This document shows positions 32,001 to 47,000 of a DNA stretch of 64,000 nucleotides, in pieces. Position numbers and translations under genes: made by a program. Source of the stretch: Hormiphora californensis (lineage: Eukaryota > Ctenophora > Tentaculata > Cydippida > Pleurobrachiidae); assembly GCA_020137815.1 (NCBI GenBank), contig CM035351.1, positions 4,299,078 through 4,363,077 on the forward strand. The letters are read 5' to 3'. Below the pieces are notes generated by a model. That model did not search any database. It was not told the origin of the DNA and saw nothing but the letters and a program-made list of their open reading frames with translations. The number at the start of each line of letters is the position of its first letter. The stretch's first letter is position 1.

Positions 32001-35000
32001 AGAGGACACTCCACAAGATGGACACAGTGAGAGTAACATTGAAGAAGTTCCCAGAGAACCTACTTATGCAGAGATAGCCGTCCCAACCGAGGACCAGCAG
32101 GAGGAGGCCACAACAAGTGGACCTGTTGTTGTGAGAGTTCCTGAAAGTGAACCCAGCCCGGATACTGAGGATACACCTGGTCAGAGAGACACAGAGCCAG
32201 ATCCCACAGAGGACAGCGCCAGACCCAATGAGGAAAAGACTGACTCCAATGAGGACACGTCAAAGCCAAAAGAGGATGTTGCAGAGCCCGCAGAGGACGC
32301 AGCAAAGACCCCAGATCAAGACACAGAGGACTCAGATCCCGATTCTGATGCTGAGGAGATCATTCTTCTTGCCGCATCTAAACTGGGCAAGGAAGAAGTG
32401 CAGACAGCACGAAATAGGGAGATTGACAAACTCCGTGAATTCAATGTTTTCGAGGAAGTACCCGATACAGGACAACAACCAGTCACCACCAGATGGGTGA
32501 TGACACGGAAAGATGATGGCACAGTGAAAGCCAGGCTGGTGGCCCGAGGATTTGAGGAAAAACTCGAGGACCCGACCAACTCACCGACTGTTACTAAACA
32601 CGCAGTGAGGATCTTGCTAAGTTTGGCAACTACCAGTAACTGGACCCTGAAAAGTGTTGATGTAACCAGTGCCTACCTACAGTCTGATAAGATGACAAGA
32701 GATGTGTTCATCAAACCCCCAGCTTACCTCAAGAGGAAGGATGTACTGTGGAAACTAAATAAACCACTGTACGGTCTTGGTGACGCGGGAAGAAGATGGT
32801 ACATGTCACTCACCGCAACTTTGAAAAACACTCTCCAGATGTCAAGAATTGACAAGAATGTATTTTTCACCACTGGAGATGACGGGAAACTACAAGGATT
32901 ACTAGTAATTCATGTGGATGATATTCTTATTACTGGTGATCACAATTTCTACAAGAAAGTTAAACCCGCTCTTGACAACTACAAGATAGGAAGAGTTGAA
33001 ACAACTGAATTCAACTACCTGGGATGGCAGTTGAAACAGCAAGGAATTGATATTTGTGTATCCCAGGAACAGTATTGTAAGTTTGTCAGAGAGGATATCC
33101 TGGACAAGATGAAAGCTGTTAAACCGGTACCACAGAATCAAGAAGAGGTTGATGAGAATCTTCAATCCTATATGAGAACGGTGATCGGAAAGTTGAACTG
33201 GCTGGCTACCCAAAGTATGCCACAGATCAGTTTCAGTCTCCTTGACATTACGACGAAATCACCCTGGACCGGCAAAGAGTTCAAAGAACTGAAGAAGATT
33301 GTGACCAACCTTTCTCCTTCAACGATAACCTTTTCCCCTTTTAACCCTACCTCAGCTGAGATAATTGTTTACACTGATGCCAGTCTCGGCAACCTAGCTG
33401 ACAGAAAGAGCGGAGCAGGAGTTGTAGTTTTCTGGGGAGACAGCTCTGATTTCAATTTGATCGCCTACTCGTGTGGCAAGGTAAAACGTGTAGTGAAGAG
33501 CGTCTTTGCCGCAGAATTGTATGCTGTATCTGAAGGATTGGGATATGGAGTTATGATCAAAGCCCTCCTCCAGGAACTATCTTTTGACCCTCCCATCAGA
33601 CTTTTCACAGACTCCGCACAAGTTGTGAGTTTGGCAAACTCCGTCTCAGCCGTACCGACTGATAAGGGAAGCATCTTGGAGCTACGTGAAGTTCAAGAGA
33701 AGGTCGAAAAGGGGGAAGCATCCATCAACTGGGTGGAGTCGAAGTCTAACCCCGCTGATGTACTCACAAAGCGAGGAGTGAGTCCCAGAGTGATCGAGAG
33801 GATGATCTAGTGTGTTTTCCAACCTACTTGTTTTTTTTTAACTTTATTTCTCCAGTTTAAATATTTTATCGGACAACTGACTTTGTTTTCTATTTTTTCT
33901 TCCAGACATAGACAACATGTACCTTTTCGTATCTCAGTATTTCCACATTGTTAGTTTTTCCCAGTTAACTCTCACTTGTATTGTTACGACATTGACATAT
34001 GACAGTTTTAGCCTTGACACGGTTTGGAACCCTCTCGGCGTTCATTGCCTCATCGGTCTCGAGTTCGGTAAGTCCTTTTGAGAAAGAAATAGAGGGGAGT
34101 GTCATGAGCTGTGTGTCATGAGATTGAGTGTATTGTCCTGTGGGACACACTGTCGCAGTTGTTACCGCCTACCGGACGTAACGCGCGAACTGATCATTAG
34201 TATGTGACACTTTTGTGCACGCACTTGAAATGCACCTTTCAAGTGCGCGCACGTGCTTCTTGTGAAGATCGAATGAGTTTTAAGTTGACAAGCACTTTGT
34301 CAGATTCCCAATATCGAACTACCATAACGTTGTACTACCTGATCCGTCTATTTTGTTAACCACCTGTTATCTACCGTGTTTCCATTCGTCCACCTTCCCA
34401 TCATCATATTGACATACCCTGCCAGTGCAAGAAGCGAGGAACTCCTCATTGTACTGTTGGAAGTTTCTCAACAAGTTAGCCTTGACCCCTCGAGGAGGTT
34501 CAACTGTCATCTTGCTACCATTTTGTAGGATAGAAACAGGGAATTTGGGTGTTGGCATACTGGTAACCCACAGTCTGAAGTCTCGGTGAACCTGGGGGTG
34601 TTAGGAAATGTTAGATTATCACCCCATGCCAAGAAGCACGAAAAAGAAAAGATATGTTGCGCTAGGTTTAAAATACTAAAAGATCGTTACCTTATCTGCA
34701 TCAATATTCTCGATCAGCTGCTCCAAAGATGACATCCAGGATGGAGCGAGATGGCAATTTTGGAAGAACACCCATCGACCCCTCTCCATTGCGCTCCTCA
34801 TCATGGCCTCGGCTCGGGGTCCTTGGCCCTGACCGAGCGAGATGGCAGTCAGCTTCTTGCTGAATTTCATCTCTTCTGCAAAAGCGTACAAGTCGGCTGC
34901 TGGATCAGTACCCACGGACAGCACGAAAATGAGGGGAGTGATGGGAGATGAATCCTTGTAGACCAGAGATAGATCTGTGGGTTGGGGCTCAATAAACTGC

Positions 35001-38000
35001 TCTCCAACGTTCTTGGCAATGAAGTCCTGCATGGCGTTTGTGAACTTGTCGGGCCGGACACACTTTAGGATGAGTAGCTTCTGGAAGAGGCTCAGTTTAT
35101 CTTCCCACGGGCCGGGAAGGGGCGCTCTATGGGGCTCACCACTATCAAAGTAGGCCCTGAACCCATCATTGTAATCTTTGAAGGTGTTAGCAATACCCTT
35201 AAAGGGTCCCAGAAGGTTGAGCGACTGGAGCTCAGTCCAGCTCCTATCAGACAGCCATCCCTCCCCTCCATTCTCCAACTGCTCATCTGGCAGACCCCCA
35301 CCAGCAATAAGGAACCTCCATTCATCAGGATCAATAGCATTCTCATTCATCAGAATCCTCACACACAGCAGGAACGAGAACAGCAGCTTGTCTTTCTCGA
35401 ACACTGACCGGCACACGTTGACATAAAGCGAGAATGTGAAGTAGTTATTGATGTTGATAATCCTCTCCGTTAGATCATCTGATGTTTCAGCGTTGGCAAT
35501 CCCATTCAGGAAGATCTTGATGTACCACTCCAGGGAGTATTGGTACATGGGATCCACCTGAGCCAGATCTACCACACAGAAGAACAAGATCTGGGTCCTA
35601 ACCGCCACTGGCAGGTACTTGGACCTCGTCTCATCAATATCTTTCTCAGTCTGTTCAGCAATCAGCACCTTGGCCTTGATCTCCTCGGCCTTTACCTTGG
35701 AAATCTCAAGGGTATCAATCAGACTGACGTCATCGACTGGGGATCCTTCAGAGGCGGAGAGTCGGTGGAGAATCTTGTCCTCAATCTCCTTAATCTCCTG
35801 TTTCATCTTGGCGTTACTGATAATCAGCTGATTCTTAGCCTCCTCCAAATCTGGCCGTTCCTCTGCTACTACAATTCCCAGCAACTGATCCTCCAGGCCA
35901 CTAGGTGACAGGGTGAAGTTGACAATAGTGACTTTAGTGGACACCTCAGGGGTGTAGTGAGGGTTGGGCAACTTGGTGGTGATATACATTTTGAAGTCAG
36001 GATGGTACGGGATGATAGTGTCTCCTAACTTGATGACAATTCCCCCTTGCTGTTTGAAGGTCTGACGGAGCAGGATGGGCTCTAGCGCTGGATCCAGCTC
36101 CTCCCCAACATTCTCCAGCAGACAGGGTTTACCAAACCTAACTGCGTTCTCAAGGGACCTCAGGAAGTCTCGATCGGTCAGCTTAATGACGTCAATTCCA
36201 TTGTCCCGCTCCATGACCTTCACCCACTTGTTAGCCTGGCCCTGAGGGTCGATAAACAGGGGCCACCGCTGTGAGTACTGTACAATAACACCATTCTCAA
36301 TGGAAAGGTTATCCCTGGGTAACCCACAAATGTTCCAATCCCTGATCTTGACGGGGTCTCCAAGGGTAGAAACCAGGCCTGTACTCTTGGTAAGGGGTAC
36401 ACCCGTGGAGGCAAGGAACTTCTCCCATTGATCCATGAGAGCTTGGCGATATTCACCCGAGAAGATTCCCAAATAGGCGATACACCCAGCGGATAACATG
36501 AGATCTCCTACAACATTTCTAATTCTGTCCGTTAGATGATCAATAGTCTCCTCCCATCGAATCTTCTCATCAGCGAGACCACCGATAAGTCGAGCAGCCC
36601 GACCCAACCTGGCCTTACACAGTTCCGTCTTGTTGGTCAGTTCCTCCTTCTTGTTGACACACTCTTCAAACTTGGCCTGGAGGGTGGCCACCCTGTCCTC
36701 AACCTCCTGGAGCCTCTCCTTGGCATCATTCAAAATCTGCATCGTGGCGTCCAGGGTCGTCTGGGCTTCCTTCAAGGCAGCTCGTTTGGGGGCCACAGAT
36801 TTGGACACAAAGTGGTATTTGTGCATTGCCCGAGTCCACTGACAGATGGAGGTACACGCCTTGGAAACCCTCTGAATGGCAGCAGGAGTGAAATCTTCAC
36901 TATCAATGTAGGGCTGGATCTTCTTAATCACATCATCGGGGATGTTATCCTTGTCAAACTTGAACAAGGAGTCAAGGAATCTGGTAGGATCCTGAAGAAT
37001 GGCCTTACCAGGCTCCCAATAATCGTCTATCTTCACCCCAGCCTTATCGGGATGAGGCACCTTCTTGGCCTTGATTCCCTTCATAATACACACCGCTTCT
37101 ATCACCATCCTAACACCGTTAGGGGGTCTCTGGAGTGCCCTCACCTCCACAACGTCATTCTTGTTAAGACTCTTCAAACTCTTCAGAGCAGCATCTAGCG
37201 CGGGTAGGGCCTCATTCAGATCTCTCTGGGCATCATCCGCAATAGTTTTACACTCCTCTGCCATTGCATTAGCGGAAGACTCTTCCTTTTGGACGGTCTT
37301 CCTCGTCTCTTCAGCCACAACACTGTCTTTTTCAATCTGAATCATGGTCGCCTCTGTATCTTTGGTTGCCTCAACCAACATAGGCTGCATTGTCTCCAAC
37401 TCAGCCTGCATTTTTGCCACATCCTCTTGTGTAGCCAGGAGTTTGTCCAGACCAGTTCTAGTTCTCTTTCTCGCCTGATCTAACTCTTCCTTCTTTAGAT
37501 TGATCAGTTTGGAGAATATTCCCAGGAGTTCCAGATAACTTGTTGGGGTGACATAACAATGACGGGACAACTCCGCCAAATACTGGACACTAGTCTTTGC
37601 GACACTCTGGTGGATAACCACGCACGTGCTGACCAGGCCACCTACAATTCCTTCTTCGTGACCGTCCTCTAGGCCGGGGATTTCGTTCAGGAAAGTCTTG
37701 GCTACAGATTCGAGAGCCTCATCCGGCCACTCACTGAACCAATCGATGGTACAACAGTTGATGAGGGCTGGGAACATCCTGAGCCTTGCTCTGAACACCT
37801 CCCCAATAGGACTCATGCAGATGACAGTGTGGATATTGTTTCGAACTCGTTTTGTGAATGCTCCAAACAGATTTGTCTTGGTTGGTTGCTGACCAAGATC
37901 CAGTACTACAGGTTTCATGGCTGTGTAGATGTTGTCCAGATCCTCAAAGGCGTAGATATTTGGCACGTCGCCAGAGTTTAGAATGTTGTTGATATCCTCT

Positions 38001-41000
38001 AGGAAGGATTCTGCCTTGATTTGGGTGTCGGAGAACAGGAAGACAATGCTCTTGTTTTGCAGTCCTGCCTTGAGAAGCATAGTTTTCAAGTCTTCTCTCC
38101 ACTCAGACACACCATAGTTCTTGCTCAACTCGATCTGGAAGAGAGGGTGGGGGTTAGAGTTTGTTTACGCCAATTCAGACGGAGATCAGCGTATAATAGT
38201 AATCATTGGAATTATTCAGGTCGACCTGCTTTAATTATACAGAAACAAACTACATACCTGGAAGAGATCGTATTCTGCCATGTGTGCTGCCAGCCTGGTA
38301 AGAGATTGTCGTCCACTACCTCCCATTCCCAGAAGCAGAGCATTACCAAGGGGCTGTCTGATAACCCTGCTAATCCTAGAAACGTGACACACAGCATCAA
38401 GGAAAAGAACAAGTTTCATCTGGGCAGTGGAGAGAGCATTGTAGTCTTCCAGATACTCTTGTAGCATCAGGACCATTTTTTCAACATCCTCAATGTAGTC
38501 GTATAGCTTGGGATCCGCGTTAGGAACCTGGAAAATATATGGGTGTTATGCTGGGTTACCGTCAACCACCAGGGGACCTAAACCCAAAAAGTTTAACTCA
38601 TTATACTCAGAAATCCGAGAAAAGAAAAGGCCATAAGTTCCCATTTGTCTTACCATAAAGTCACCGTAAAGCAACATATCTCCAGTAACTACTTCTTCAT
38701 AACTCGTACTAAAATCATTTGTTAGACACTCCTTCAGAAGGTCATCGAACCAGGTCCTATCCTGATCATTCACCAGACGGTCAGCGAACACCCTCTGACA
38801 CTCATGATACCACAACCTGATAATCTCATTCTGAGGTCGGGGTTTGTTCATATCCAACATTAGAACACCCTTGGAACACCTTAGCCAGATCTCGCAGGTT
38901 AAAGGTGTAGTGAGATTTAGCATGGGGTAGGAAGGAGCTGGGAACAAATCGTGTTGTACACCTGCAAGTAGAGTATGGGACCGGGAGTTAGTGAATCTAT
39001 AGAAGTTGGAACTTGGGTGCCTGTGGTACCGAACTGATAGTTTTGTAGAAAATAGAAATGCGAGATAGCTGAAAAATATTGATAACTAGTTCAAGCTGTA
39101 TCATGCACCACCGGACTTAGCAAGGCTGGTTGTGGTGGGTGGACTTACCTTGATAGATGCACTGGTGACAGATTTGCTGAGGTCTGCTCCTTTACCAGGC
39201 ATACTGGACAGATGGTTAGCCAGAATGGTATTGAAGATCCTCTCTTTACTCTCATTTTGCAGGTCGCAGAACGTCAGGATATTGAAATGTCGCACAATCC
39301 TGGATGTCAAGGGGTTCCTGCCGCCACCAGGGGGTCCAAGGGCAACCAAGAAGTTGATATCCACCAGGTTTTTGAAGGCTCCAATGACCTTCCTATCGTA
39401 CCATCCCTTGTGGTCCAACCACTGTCGGATCAGCTCAATGGGAGGTTGGGCACCGTACACCTCCAATGCTGGCATGTTGAAATCATCCACGAAGAAAAGG
39501 AATTCCTTGCCCAGTGGGGGACCAAACACGCCCTTTCGACGCTTGTCTAGCTTTCCATCGATAATATCCTGTAAAAGAGGGATTAATTATTATTAATAAA
39601 AGGGATTAATAAAAAGTGAAATAGTGAAATCAAACTTTGATATGCTCATGTGGCACATCTGAATCACGTGGTAACTGGTATCTGAACACGGGAAACTAGA
39701 ATCACGCGTGGGATCTGAATCGCAATCACATGACACAATAAGATCACGTCGTATCTCATCACCTGTGTCTGATTGGCGGATGTACGTGCAGAGAACATAA
39801 GGAAGTTGGAAATATACTCCTCAGGCATCCCAAAGCTCAAGTTTATTGGCAATGGTCAGGGACTTGCCCGTACCAGTTGGTCCAATACACATCAACTGTT
39901 TCTTGTTCTTCAAGCAAGATCTCAATGAGGTACTCTGATCTGATGGTGTCCATTGTGGGGACAATAATATCCTGGAACTTGCTCTCGGGGGTAATGTTCA
40001 ACTCAGGCATTGAGTCTGTCCAGATCTCCCAACAAATCTGCAAAGGACAGGGGATGGTGAGGGGAATCGGGAAATATTGTAGACTGTAGGACTGTATGAA
40101 ATCAAAATGTCATATTTCCATGTCACACTAACCTTCCTGTCCTTTATTTCCTCTTCGTCGTCTTCTAGAATACTGACTCCGCCATCCAATAGTCGGTAGT
40201 CAAACACAAGACCCTCTCAGGGAATGGCATCAGCGCCTGGAAAGGAGAGAGAGGTAATGATTGATATGATGGGATAAGAAAGGGGTTGCGAGCGATATAT
40301 GGCCTAGGGGTGGAGATAAGGGTGTGATGAGTGAACTCTTATCTAAGGAATATAACAGTGATAGTAGAGTTGTACTCACCTTCGCCTCCTTCATCTTCTT
40401 TCGAAGGAACTCATCGAACCTCTTCCTTCCATCCATATCACAACACGCAGGGACAGCCCAGACGAGAGAGAAGAAGAACCAGGGTTCAATCAGGTTGGGT
40501 AACATGGCAGCTTTCTCTTCCGGGATTGGAGGACCCTGGTAACGATGGTGACGCCCACGGCGCCGCTTAGAGGTTAGCGTTAGTAATGTGCATTGGATAT
40601 TAGAGAGAAGGGAGGAGGAAAGGGAGACGTTTTTGGAGAGGGGAGAAGGGGATCATAGTTTCAGAGGAGAAATTTACAGACTTAGGTACTTCAAATGCGC
40701 CATGTGCAGTTGTGTTGGAACATTAATCACCTCTTTCACATCGAAGGGAGCGAAGAAACACTCCATAAACCTGTTGACACTGTCAATAAGGCTGCTGTTC
40801 ATGGATGTTATCATCTCTCGGCAGTTGGCCCTCAGGAACTTCAGAGAAGGCTGGAGGAGAGTTTTATGTTAGAATGTTCTAGAATTCTAAACACAGAGTT
40901 GCTAGGTCACCATAATTCGATAAACACAGCCCCTTCACACTCACCTCAATATAGGTATCGAATAGCGTCTGAAGCTGATCCCGATGGGGTTGGAACAACT

Positions 41001-44000
41001 CAGGGAGAGTGTTCAGCCAGCAAGTAACGAATGGTTTTATTCCTAGAATCTGGGGTTCAAGGTACACCATACCGCACCGACTAACAGTAGCGGGGGAGGC
41101 CTCTGCCAGATCAGCTACTTCAAACATCATCGTCATTGACTGAAATTATAGGTGTATACACATTACAACCATATGTTCTCGGCTAGTTCTCGTTTTATTA
41201 TCAATCAATGAATTCAATTAGCTACAATTATGCATGTTCCAGCCTTACATCGGTAAGTTTGATGATTTCTCCAGAACTGAGACAAAGCTTCTTGTTATCG
41301 TCCAGTACAGTGTTCATGTTCTCAATCCACACAGCATCAACCGGACCATCGAACACATACCACCTCTTGTTGGTATCAGTCGCACTAGTACCCAGTCGGA
41401 TCAGGGACGAGAGAATACCATCTGTCCACTCGTGGGTCAGAGGATCAAATTCTCCGTAGAGTTGTCCCATAGTGATTGATTTGGGGTTCAGGACGTATGT
41501 CATGACCTTTTCGAAGGTGTATGCTCCAATGCAGTAACCCTTGATATCGGTCATAGCTTCTTTCAGGACCTAAGGGAAAGAGAGAGTGTTACACAGTGCG
41601 GGAACTTCATCAGCGGAAAATTCTCGAAAGTAAGGATAGCTCAAAAAGACCCACGAACCTCATAGCAGCGAGTTTTTCCAGATCCAGTAGGTCCAACCAA
41701 CATGAGACCGTGTCGGACCACAGTCGTTTCATAGAGTTGGATACACTTGGCAATGAACCCTTCAACGTCCAATAGATTCTTCTTAGAGCATGCGTTCTTT
41801 ATCGCAACATCGAGTTCACCGTAATCGATAGCTTCTTGTCTGAAAGTGATAGAGAGTTAGGAAATGGACATGGTGTTCTAAAACAAAGGTAACGAAGAGA
41901 TGGCACATGGTACAGGACTAAGATAGTAAGATACAGCAGAGTGAACCACCGCACAGGTGTATCCTGCAACACTAACTTGATTTTCGGGAAGAGATCAGAG
42001 ACGATACCGTTGAACAACTTCAGATCATCCTGAAGGAACTTGGGCACGTTTACATCTCGGATGGCACGGAGACAAATCAGCTCCTCCGAGGTGTCAGGGA
42101 GATCACGTTTCAAATTAGCAGCAGCGGAGATAACGGTTTTTACAGCTCGCATACCGAAATCGTAATGGTCCTGCAGAGAGGGGGGTCGATGTATGTCAGA
42201 TACTGATTAAAAAATGAAAACCAACAATTCAAACATTATTAGAGAACTCAAAAACAAATTAAAAACAACACTCAAACTCAAAAACCAAAAGTTAGCATTA
42301 TTGAACATTAATTAGGTACATACCTGAGAGGACAGCTGTTCGGAGCTAAGTTTAAAGGTGCTGGTGATCTTCTTACTGAGAACCTTGGCAGCAGAGAACC
42401 CAAAGGAGAATAGAGAGATCTCGGCAATCATAGCATAATCAGGCACCATCATAGCCACAGGTCGGAACAAAGCCTGAAATAGAATGGTTGACAATACCGA
42501 TCAACTATATTCTGGAATACCTCTCATCGCGAGCGTAACAGGGGTGACTTCGTAACCAAGCACTTTGATGAGTTGTTCGCAATAAAGTACCTTTAGATTG
42601 TCGGGCAGCTCAGTTCTTCCGGCATACCCGGGGTTCATGGTGATGAAAACAGCACAAGAGGTCTTTAGCGAGATCTCCATTCCTTCAAACATGAATCTCT
42701 CCAACTGTGGACGGGGTAGATTAGTAAAAAGTTTGATGGAATTGATGAAAATGGAAAATTGCACTAAAAAATAGGCACAATTTGAATTTTACCTTCTGCT
42801 GTTGAGCTTTCTGAATAGTGGTAATCTGCTGGGCTACCACGGACAACACCTCAATATCAATCCTGTTAAACTCATCAAAACAGGCCCAAGCACCAGCAGA
42901 TGCCAGTCCCTTGAGGAACTTGCCCATAGCCATGAAATCAAGCTGATCGGAGCAGTTGAACACGACACACTGGTACGCCAGGGCCTTCGCCAAATCCTTG
43001 GTTGTCTCAGTTTTCCCAGTTCCGGCCGGACCGGCGGGGGCTCCCCCAAACTTGAGGTGGAGGGCTCCACAAAGGGTCAGGTAACAACGATCAGTCAGGG
43101 GCGTGATAACAAGTCGGCCACTGTTACCAAGGTACTCGTAGCCATATTTGAACTCGCTGTTTACAACCCGGATAATCAGTTCGTCCTCCCAGTAGTACCG
43201 GAGCTGTTGGATCCACTCGAAATCGTTCAGGTTCTTGACACCCACCTCAATCAGGTTGGACGTGACGTCACGGGCATGCACCTGGATAGGAAGAGTTGGG
43301 CATTATGCCAGGTCTTATTTTTAGTCAAAAACACAAAACTTATAATGGGTACCGCCAGTTTGGCCTAAATTTTAGACATTTGTTCTGTTCTCCATACCTC
43401 GATGACAATCAGAGCAGAGAGGACAGCTCTGGCAATGGCGGACAAGTTACCCCGGACCAGCGTCACCAGATCAGCCAGTTGGTTTAGTAGTTTCTCGAAG
43501 TATCCGGGGATATCGTTAACCTCAATTGCCTCTGTAACCTCCTTCGTCCAGAAGACTTGACACCCAGCAATAACGATCTGGCCGGGCCAGTTTAACACCC
43601 ATTCCGTTCTCGGGGTCTGAAGGTTCTAGTGTTTCAGCATTAGAAATTAGAAAAGCAATATCAATACCAACTGGGTTTTTCCCGCTCCTAATTAAGAATT
43701 TGGAAGACTAATTACTGTGTATACCTCTGGGTATGCTTCAACGGATTGCCTGACGCTCTCCAGAATACTCTGTCTCATGACCCGCTCAACCTCCAACAGC
43801 CAATCCTCCACATTGCCGGTGGGGTAGAGGGTCTCGGAGAATGGCACCATCTCTCCATCCATGGAGTGCATCGCTGAGATCTTCAGATCCTCTTGGAATG
43901 TTAGCTGGAAATGGAGGGAGTGTGATGCTTGGCCGGGTCTAGATAGGCATTAATAAATAAGTATGTAGATATTACTACTTGATTGAAGATTTGTTATAAA

Positions 44001-47000
44001 TCTTGATTTCCCAATTACCTTGGCGATATTCTCGAAACATTTCCTCAGATGAGGCTGTACCGCAGTAGGATCCTTCGTCTGTGAGAGAATCTCTAACAAC
44101 TCATCATCAGACAAGAAGTAGAACCGAGGGAATGATGCTCTCTTTGTCTCCAGGTACTCACTGAGACCCTTCTGGACCTGCTCCAACAGTTTGTTACACT
44201 CCCGGAAGTTCTCGAGGAGCCGCGCATCGGGGCATAGAGTGATGACATTGGGATTGTTGGCTGCAGATGCCATTATCTTTCTCCACATTCGATCCATGGT
44301 CTGGTATCGTTTACTTTCAACCGGTAGCTGTCTGAGGGAGGGGTAAATAGCGGGTTAGCTCCATGTACATGAGAATCATTAGCCCTGCTAGATCTGCTTG
44401 GAGCCCTGCTAGATCAGCTTGGAGCCCTGCTAGACAACAGCTTGAAGTGTAAAGTGTAAACTAACCGGTTGATGTCCTCGGAGGAGAAGATAGGTTCAAG
44501 GTAGAGCCATGCTCTCTGGCACATCACCCACTCCTCCATCACATCTTGGGTCATTCTCAATTTGCTCTCCCAATTCATAATCCTGAGTGGGAGGGGAGTG
44601 TCATCGAGTTAGAAAGGAGATGTGTCTGATAGAGTATTTGTGTGTGTTATTGAGCCCATGTGGGACGGGTACGATAGTCTGAATTTGCGCCAAATGTGCA
44701 GTATACCTGTTCTCGAATGGTTTCTTGTAGGGAGAGAATGACATGGCCTGGGTCATCACAATATGATCATCCAACAGTTGTGATATCTCCTCTGCCGCCT
44801 TCATGATATATGTTCCAGTTTCCTTGTAGGACAGAACCTCCAAGTTAACCGGTGCCCAATCTTTCTCCATCTTCTCCAACGCTTGCTCAATAGCAAACTC
44901 CTTACCAGCCACTTCCGCTACCTTGGCGATCTGATCGACATAATCCATGAGATTCATATCCAGGCACTTGCTGAATGTCAGGCTAGCCTTGGGTTTTACA
45001 ACAATACCAATATCATCAGATAGAGATTCCCAATGCCTGTTTCGCATACCCGGGTTCCTGAGACCCTGGATAAGGGGCACCTTGGGTTTGAATTCCTCCA
45101 GCTGGTGTCCTGATCTCCTGGCTGACAGCCAAACATCCCGGGTGCTCCTTGAACATCTTGATACACTTGTGCATGGTCTTGTAGCTGTTGGTAATGTAAC
45201 TCTCGACAAACTCTGGATCGATCTTGCCAATGGGCTCATTCATCCAACTCTCGTAGTACTTCTGCCAATCGGATGTCGTTGTCCACAGATTCTTATAAGG
45301 TTCAAACTCCCTGATGAGCTTTGCAACCTTGTCGTACTGTGTAACGGGTGTTCCAAAAAGACGCTCCCTCTGGTTGTAAAGCTGAGCGAGGGTCTGGCAT
45401 TCCTTCAGTTGGTTCATGATTCTCTTCACGTCAAGAGATATCTCAAGAGCCTTGTTGATATCTGTATGTCCGGAGAATCCAGCCACTGTCATCTGCAGAC
45501 TATCCAGCTTGTCTTCAAAGTTAGCCTGGTCAGAGCTGAGAATCTTGGAGAATCTTTCCTCGTCCGCAGTTAGATTCTCATTGGTTCGCTCAATTAGGTC
45601 TTCAATCTTTGCAGGCCAAGCGAAGCAGGTCCATTTAGCATTGAAGTCATCCGTGCCGAGGTTATAGTAGAAGTCCTCCAGTAACTCGTAGTCTTGCATT
45701 ACCTGAGAATATGATTGGATAATCAGGGATAATTAGGGACAATGATGCGGGCATAATTAGAAGTGTCAACATTGTCATTTAGAGATTCAGTAAGAGCCAG
45801 GTTTGACAAGAAATCTATCTGTTTGTGTTACCTTATCGATCTTTGCTTGATTAGAGGTAATGGTATCCGGTAGAGACTTGATGTACTCCCGCATCTCTGC
45901 AGCATCCTCAATAGCATTGGGCCTATCAAATAGCTTCCTGGAAACCGCCTTGAACTCCTCACAGATCTAGAGGGGGGGGTGTTGTTACCAGAATTTTTTT
46001 TCACACTAGGAAGGGTTTGGTTTGGTTTAGTGTAGGGAGAGAGGAGGGGTCCGGGGTCTAGATTACAACTTTTTATATGTGGTCCGGCTCGAAGATTGCA
46101 GTTTTCTACTTACGTCCTCTGTCTGTGTCCTGAGCTTCTTAGCGAGTAACTCCAAAACAGCCTTAGCAAGCTCCCTCCTCTTCTTAACAAGGAAGTTCCT
46201 GACTGTATCGCAGTTGATCCAGAATGGCCCAATGATGATTGAGTTAGGAATATCTGCCTCTAGTTGTTCCTTCTGCCTCTGGTGCATCTCAATTTCCTTC
46301 TTGACATCATATGCTGACATATCCTTCTCCATAATGTCACTGAGAGAAAGAGATGTCAATAAGTCATCACGATCTGAAAACGATCTGACAATGCGACTAT
46401 ATATCTAGACAGTATTATTATGGAGAGTCAGTGTCATATAATCAGGTAAAGAAGGAGCGGGAGGGGATGATATGATAACTCACTTGAGATAATCAGCAAT
46501 GTTCAGTTCAGCTAGTTCCTTGAACTTGTCGTATCGTTGGAGGTAAGCCCGAAGGGGAATAAGGGCCTGTCTGATGCACTGCTTGATGTTTGCACGGAGA
46601 ACCTCAACGTGGGGTTCATGGGATCCTACACTCTCTAGGAGAGGGGATCCAGCCCAGAACAACTTTGTTAGAACTCTCTGAAAAATAGGGTGGTTAGGGC
46701 TTGGGGGGGGGGGTTAGAACTCTCCAGTCTCTGAGAAAGATGAGTTTGGAGGATCTGAGCTCAGTGAGTCAGTACTCGCACCACATGTAGCTGATAACGT
46801 ACGTGTGTGATGATATGTGTGAAAGCCAGGTTGACATGCACACACAACACGTGTAATGTAAGTGTAAACATATTATTGATCCGGTTGAGCAACTAGTTGC
46901 ATTTGTTTCTCTCTTCATTTACACATTTCCGATATTTGATTCTTCCTTTCCCCCTCAGAAATGCAATTAGATATTACCCAGTTCTAGCATCTTATGGCTG

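Larger units (their letters stand above)
29153..34414 (+). mobile_element. Complete Copia (Ty1/copia) LTR retrotransposon
   Basis: A 5,262-bp element with two 315-bp LTRs, each beginning TG and ending CA, a tRNA primer site, one continuous gag-pol frame, a polypurine tract and a 5-bp TACCC duplication. The LTRs differ at only about three positions near their ends, so the insertion is young. It lies antisense to DNAH1. Confidence 0.97.

Noticed and set aside
36536-37198. 220-codon plus-strand open frame
   Set aside because: Antisense of the DNAH1 stalk exon; codon structure of the dynein frame explains it.
39845-40220. Programmed frameshifting in DNAH1
   Set aside because: No known slippery motif or reason; several independent single-base breaks fit consensus errors better.
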